The position numbers were made by a program, and so were the translations under genes. DNA of 64,000 nucleotides from Mycolicibacterium confluentis (lineage in GTDB: Bacteria; Actinomycetota; Actinomycetes; Mycobacteriales; Mycobacteriaceae). Shown here piece after piece: positions 59,074 to 64,000 of this stretch (positions are counted from its first letter, which is position 1; the number at the start of each line of letters is the position of its first letter). The stretch is taken from contig NZ_AP022612.1 in assembly GCF_010729895.1 (NCBI RefSeq), forward strand, positions 62,001 through 126,000. Direction: 5' to 3'. The notes beneath the pieces were generated by a model. The model was not told where the DNA came from. It saw only the letters and a program-made list of their open reading frames with translations, and did no database searches.

Positions 59074-60144
59074 GTCGGAAATTTTGGCGGCCGCCGACCG
59101 CAGGTGACGGATCGCGTCGTCGACGATCGTGTCGATCAACTCAGCGCACGACGGCAAGTCATCGAGGATGCCCGCGACCTGGCCCGATGCCAGCACGCCC
59201 GCGTCTGTATTGCCCTCGACCAGACCCGCCTTGAGCAGCATCGGAGTGTTGGCCGCCATCACGACCTGCGACCAGGTCAGGTCCTTGCCGTGCCGCATCG
59301 CCAGACCGTCGCTGACCATCGAACGCCAGCTCATACCCGTCATCTTCTTGAACTTCTGCGCGTTGCCGATCGCGGCGCTGAACCCGCGCACACGAGATCC
59401 GCTCTCGAGCTTCTCGACCAGGCCGGTACGAAGCACCCGGTGCGGCATCCCGTCGACGCGGGTGGACACCACGGTGCCGTCCAGGCCGGACTCGAGGTAT
59501 CGACGCTTCACGTCGTCGGGGACGGTGGAGTCCGACGTGAGGAGGAACCGCGTGCCCATCGCGACGCCTGCCGCGCCGTAGGACAACGCCGCGGCCAATC
59601 CGCGCCCGTCGAAGAACCCGCCCGCGGCCACGACCGGCATGCCGGTGTCGGCGACGGCGTCGAGCACCGAGGGCAGCAGCAGGGTGGTGGCGACCGGTCC
59701 GGTGTGGCCTCCGCCTTCACCGCCCTGAACGATCACGGCGTCGGCGCCCCAGCCGGCGACCTTCTTGGCGTGTTTGGCCGCACCCACAGACGGGATCACC
59801 ACGACGCCGGCCTCTTTGAGCTTGGCGATGAGATCCGGTTTGGGAGCTAAGGCGAAGGAGGCGACTTTGACTCCTTCGCGGATCAGGAGGTCGACGCGCT
59901 CGTTGGCGTCGCCGGCGTCGGCACGGATGTTGATGCCGAAGGGTTTGTCGGTGGCCGCCTTGACCTTGCTCACGGCGGCCTGCAGTTCCGCGAGCGTCAT
60001 CGTCGCCGACGCGAGGATGCCGAGTCCGCCCGCGTTCGACGTCGCCGACACAAGCCGTGCACCGGCCACCCAGCCCATGCCGGTCTGCACCACCGGATGT
60101 TCGATTCCGACGAGTTCAGTCAGCGCGGTCTTGAGCTTGGTCAT
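59071..60144 (-). CDS. ipdC: Flavin-dependent hydroxylase IpdC
   Basis: IpdC acts in ring C/D breakdown of HIP, where it is reported to hydroxylate the ring-C carbon of a CoA intermediate. The 357-residue protein has the 2-nitropropane dioxygenase/IMPDH-like TIM barrel (PVVQTGMGWVAGARLVSATSNAGGLGILA, VQGGEGGGHTG and GTRFLLTSDSTVPDD). It is the last gene of the echA20-ipdA-ipdB-ipdC operon and overlaps ipdB by four bases. Confidence 0.93.
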   Translation of the reverse strand: MTKLKTALTELVGIEHPVVQTGMGWVAGARLVSATSNAGGLGILASATMTLAELQAAVSKVKAATDKPFGINIRADAGDANERVDLLIREGVKVASFALAPKPDLIAKLKEAGVVVIPSVGAAKHAKKVAGWGADAVIVQGGEGGGHTGPVATTLLLPSVLDAVADTGMPVVAAGGFFDGRGLAAALSYGAAGVAMGTRFLLTSDSTVPDDVKRRYLESGLDGTVVSTRVDGMPHRVLRTGLVEKLESGSRVRGFSAAIGNAQKFKKMTGMSWRSMVSDGLAMRHGKDLTWSQVVMAANTPMLLKAGLVEGNTDAGVLASGQVAGILDDLPSCAELIDTIVDDAIRHLRSAAAKISD

Positions 60145-60883
60145 GCGCGCACTTCTTTGTCGCGCAACGCCTTCGGATCGAGTTCGGCGATCAGCTCCTG
60201 CTCGCGCTCAGACGGAAGCCTTGTCGTTTCGGCCTCGTCGAGACCGTGCACCTCGAATGAGGTGTTCTCGGCGACCTGATCCGGCTCGACGCCGGGATGC
60301 AGGGACACCGCGCGCATGGTGTGGTCGGGCCCGTTGAAGTCGAACACGCCGAGGTTGGACACCACGCGGTGGATGTTCGCGAACCGGTAGGCCGGATTCT
60401 CCGAATCCACCTTGTCCCAGCCGATGCCGGACACGATGTCGACCGAGTCGCAGAACACACGCGTGGAATGGTTGCCCACAAAGTAGCTGGTGGCGTGGTT
60501 GATCGTGTTGCCCGGGGCGCCGCGCACGCCGAACATCTGCCGGGTGGGGTGCTGGATCGGGCCGAAGGCCGACAGGTTCTGATTGCCGAACCGGTCGATC
60601 TGGTTGGCGCCCATGACGACGTGGCGCCGCCCCCACGACAACGTCTCGAAGACCCGCCCGAACGGCATCCACCCCTCGATCGCGGCGGAGGCACCGATCG
60701 CCGGGGTGTCGGCGATCAGTCGGGCCTCACCGTCGGTGAGCACGATGTCGGGGGAGAAGGTCAACCGGGCCAGCCTGGCGCCGATCGACACGATGGTCGT
60801 CATCGGGCTGACCATGATCTCGCCCGCATCGCGGAACAGTTCGGCGCACGCGACGGTGCACACCTCAGCACGACTGGCGGAAA

Positions 60884-60887
<4 letters not shown>
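60141..60887 (-). CDS. ipdB: COCHEA-CoA hydrolase subunit IpdB
   Basis: IpdB is the beta-like subunit of IpdAB, a CoA-transferase-fold enzyme that hydrolytically opens the last steroid ring (ring C). The 248 residues have AELFRDAGEIMVSPMTTIVSIGARLA, GRRHVVMGANQIDRFGNQNLS and GAPGNTINHATSYF. It overlaps ipdA and ipdC by four bases each. Confidence 0.95.
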
Positions 60888-61767
<880 letters not shown>

Positions 61768-61771
<4 letters not shown>

Positions 61772-62526
61772 GCTTTGTCGCCCTTCGTGGTTCCGGCGAA
61801 GGCGTCGCGGTGCTCGTCGGAGACACCGGACAGGTTGAGTTCGAATGTGAAGCCCTGCTCCATGCGGTATCTCGCATTGACGGGCTGGACGTCGATGAAG
61901 TTCAGCGCCTCCTTGGCGGCACGGATCACGCGGGTGTCCTTGCTGGCGATGTCGCGGGCCACGCGCAGTGCGGACTCGTCGAGTTCGGAGCGCGGCACCA
62001 CCTCGTGCACCGACCCGAAGTGGTGCAGGGTCGCGGCGTCCACGGTCGCGGCGGTGAAGAACAGTCGACGCATGAGGTGCTGGGGGACCAGGCGGGACAG
62101 GTGCGTGGCAGCGCCGAGGGCGCCTCGTTCCACCTCGGGCAGACCGAATTTGGCGTCATCGGACGCGACGATCACGTCAGCGTTTCCGACAAGACCGATG
62201 CCGCCTCCGACGCAGAAGCCGTTGACGGCGGCGACCACCGGGACCTCGCACTCGTAGACCGCCTTGAAGGCCGCGTAACAGCCGCGGTTGGCGTCGATGA
62301 GCGCGGTGAAGCCCTCGGTGTTCTGCATCTCCTTGATGTCCACACCCGCGTTGAAGCCACGGCCCTCGGCCCGCAGGATCACCACGTGGGTGCTGCGGTC
62401 GCGGCCCGCTGCGGTGATGGCGTCGGCGAGTTCGAACCAGCCGGCCGACGGGATGGCGTTGACCGGCGGGTAGTTGACGGTGACCGAGACGATGCCCGGT
62501 TCGACTGTCGTGGTGGTGATCGTCAT
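61768..62526 (-). CDS. echA20: Enoyl-CoA hydratase-family ring D hydrolase EchA20
   Basis: EchA20 is the crotonase-fold enzyme that opens ring D hydrolytically (HIEC-CoA). The 252 residues have the oxyanion segments GFNAGVDIKEM and VNGFCVGGGIGLVG, and LPEVERGALGAATHLSRLV. It is the first gene of the operon; a perfect KstR2 palindrome lies 31 bases upstream and also serves the divergent SDR gene. Confidence 0.94.
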
Positions 62527-62556
62527 CGAGTCACTTCCTGGAGGGGTCGCTACCTA

Positions 62557-62570
62557 AGCAAGCACTTGCT
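62557..62570. promoter_or_regulatory. KstR2 operator between echA20 and the divergent SDR gene
   Basis: AGCAAGCACTTGCT matches AnCAAGnnCTTGnT with fully palindromic arms, the most symmetric KstR2 site in the window. It lies 16 bases before the SDR start and 31 before echA20. Confidence 0.94.
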
Positions 62571-62585
62571 TGGTACGCTAGCACA

Positions 62586-63359
62586 GTGACTGACGCGGCT
62601 GGAATCAATCTGCAACTGGACGGTCGGGTGGTTCTGATCACCGGCGGCGTCCGCGGGGTCGGGGCCGGCATCAGCGCCGTCTTCGCCGGTCAGGGTGCCA
62701 CCGTGGTGACGTGTGCACGTCGTCCGGTCGAGGGCCTGCCGTATGAATTCCACTCCTGCGACGTGCGCGACGACGATTCGGTCGCGGCGTTGATCGAGAC
62801 CGTCGTGGCGACGCACGGCCGACTGGACGTCGTGGTGAACAATGCCGGCGGGTCGCCGTATGTGGCCGCATCCGAGGCGTCGGCCAAGTTCAGCACCAAG
62901 ATCATCGAACTCAACCTGCTCGGTCCGCTCTCGGTTGCCCGGCACGCCAACGAGGTGATGCAGAAGCAGGACACCGGTGGGTCGATCATCAACATCTCGA
63001 GCGTCAGTGGTCGCAGGCCCACCCCCGGCACCGCGGCCTACGGTGCCGCCAAGGCCGGGGTGGACAGCCTCACCAGCACACTGGCCGTCGAATGGGCTCC
63101 CAAGGTCCGGGTGAACTCCGTCGTGGTCGGCATGGTCGAGACCGAGCAGTCCGAACTGTTCTACGGCGACGCCGACTCGATCGCCGCGATCTCCAAGAAT
63201 GTGCCGCTCGGCAGGCTGGCCACGCCGGCCGACGTCGGTTGGGCCGCAGCATTTCTCGCCTCGGGCGCGGCGTCCTACATCAGCGGTGCATCCCTCGAGG
63301 TGCACGGTGGCGGCGAACCGCCGCACTACCTTGCGACGACAACCGCAGACATCAAGTAA
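62586..63359 (+). CDS. Short-chain dehydrogenase (Rv3549c-like), KstR2 regulon
   Basis: The 257-residue SDR has the cofactor loop LITGGVRGVGAGIS, NNAGGSPYV, the catalytic Ser in INISSVSGRR and the YGAAKAG motif. It corresponds by position to M. tuberculosis Rv3549c in the HIP cluster; its exact step is not established. GTG 62586 lies 16 bases from the KstR2 box. The next SDR gene follows after 14 bases with an AAGGAGA ribosome site. Confidence 0.9.
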   Translation: MTDAAGINLQLDGRVVLITGGVRGVGAGISAVFAGQGATVVTCARRPVEGLPYEFHSCDVRDDDSVAALIETVVATHGRLDVVVNNAGGSPYVAASEASAKFSTKIIELNLLGPLSVARHANEVMQKQDTGGSIINISSVSGRRPTPGTAAYGAAKAGVDSLTSTLAVEWAPKVRVNSVVVGMVETEQSELFYGDADSIAAISKNVPLGRLATPADVGWAAAFLASGAASYISGASLEVHGGGEPPHYLATTTADIK

Positions 63360-63373
63360 GGAGACACACTCAC

Positions 63374-64000
63374 ATGGGACTTCTCGACGGCCGCGTGGTC
63401 ATCGTCACGGGCGCCGGTGGCGGCATCGGGCGCGCGCACGCGCTCGCGTTCGCCGCTGAAGGTGCCCGAGTCGTGGTCAACGACATCGGCGTGGGCCTGG
63501 ACGGGTCGCCCGCGGGCGGCGGCAGCGCCGCGCAGGGTGTTGTGGACGAGATCGTCGCTGCGGGTGGTGAAGCCGTCGCCAACGGTTCTAACGTCGCCGA
63601 CTGGGGGCAGGCCGAGGCGTTGATTCAGACCGCGGTGGACACCTTCGGTGGATTGGACGTTCTGGTCAACAACGCAGGCATCGTGCGGGACCGGATGTTC
63701 GCCAACACCTCCGAGGAGGAGTTCGACGCCGTCACCGCTGTGCACCTCAAGGGGCACTTCGCCACCATGAAGCACGCCGCGGCCTACTGGCGCGCTCAGT
63801 CGAAGGCGGGCCACACCGTTGACGCCCGAATCATCAACACCAGTTCGGGCGCGGGCCTGCAGGGCAGCGTCGGACAGGCGAACTACAGCGCGGCCAAGGC
63901 CGGCATCGCGGCTCTGACTCTGGTGGCCGCGGCCGAGATGGGGCGCTACGGCGTCAGCGTCAACGCCATCGCGCCGTCGGCGCGCACCCGCATGACGGAG
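63374..64000 (+). CDS. Short-chain dehydrogenase (Rv3548c-like), 3' end outside window
   Basis: The visible 209 codons begin MGLLDGRVVIVTGAGGGIGRAHAL. They include VNDIGVGLDG (acidic end of strand 2, so NAD is likely), NNAGIVRDRMF, the Ser in INTSSGAGLQGS and the catalytic YSAAKAG. The insert-bearing form (GLDGSPAGGGSAAQ) resembles the SDR module of multifunctional beta-oxidation proteins. It is second in the KstR2-controlled unit. The gene is open at the window edge. Confidence 0.92.
   Translation, partial: MGLLDGRVVIVTGAGGGIGRAHALAFAAEGARVVVNDIGVGLDGSPAGGGSAAQGVVDEIVAAGGEAVANGSNVADWGQAEALIQTAVDTFGGLDVLVNNAGIVRDRMFANTSEEEFDAVTAVHLKGHFATMKHAAAYWRAQSKAGHTVDARIINTSSGAGLQGSVGQANYSAAKAGIAALTLVAAAEMGRYGVSVNAIAPSARTRMTE

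Overview
The window is high-GC actinobacterial DNA and almost certainly comes from a mycobacterium. Lsr2, CarD, ClpC1, MhuD, LpqE, LpqF and the full KstR/KstR2 cholesterol regulon are all present, in the order I know from Mycobacterium tuberculosis (Rv3600c down to Rv3548c, partly inverted) and M. smegmatis. The otsB-kstR pair, the znuABC operon and the absence of PPE64 fit a rapid grower (Mycolicibacterium type). Species cannot be fixed from the sequence alone.

Layout. 1-8.4 kb: 3' part of coaX, a convergent PLP enzyme, lysS, lsr2, clpC1 (with a ClgR-type box), then a cobalamin riboswitch driving cbtB-cbtA and a histidine phosphatase-like gene. 8.4-14.5 kb: lpqF, mhuD, a hydrolase, a GlxA/AraC regulator, a methyltransferase, mutY and a beta-carbonic anhydrase. 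14.6-25.9 kb: a membrane-anchored protein, disA-radA, lpqE, carD, ispD-ispF-cysS-rlmB, and the minus-strand group pxpA / metallo-beta-lactamase-fold protein / ArsB-type transporter. 26-30.5 kb: znuABC behind a Zur-like box and a probable leaderless start, a LacI regulator and otsB. 30.5-39 kb: the KstR-controlled cholesterol genes kstR, fadE34, kshB and hsaADCB, with three KstR operators. 39-42.3 kb: a locus unlike M. tuberculosis, with a small secreted protein, a lipase, a fragment of an MHS-type transporter, and a GjpA-like surface protein preceded by a near-consensus IdeR box. 42.3-64 kb: the KstR2-controlled HIP (C/D ring and propionate side chain) genes fadD3, fadE30-33, ipdF, kstR2, fadA6, ipdABC, echA20 and two SDRs, with three strongly matching KstR2 operators.

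The cholesterol genes work as one pathway. FadE34 acts on the side chain. KshB feeds electrons to ring 9-alpha-hydroxylation. HsaAB hydroxylates, HsaC cleaves and HsaD hydrolyses rings A/B. FadD3 activates the remaining HIP, and FadE30-33, IpdF, IpdC, EchA20, IpdAB and FadA6 degrade rings C and D.

Two units interrupt this conserved order and are the most interesting parts. (1) 50096-54496 is a TetR regulator divergent from a three-gene overlapping operon (extradiol-type VOC dioxygenase, FAH-family hydrolase, MhpA-like flavin hydroxylase). It looks like a self-contained aromatic hydroxylation, meta-cleavage and hydrolysis pathway placed between ipdF and kstR2. (2) 57646-59073 is a SatD-family protein with a helix-turn-helix-like tail plus a DUF3307-like membrane protein. 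They are expressed from an apparently leaderless promoter whose -10 hexamer lies exactly inside a TGAAG-N7-CTTCA inverted repeat, with a second copy over the -35 region. The IdeR-boxed GjpA-like gene is a third lead. No tRNA, rRNA, CRISPR array, insertion sequence or phage gene was recognised.
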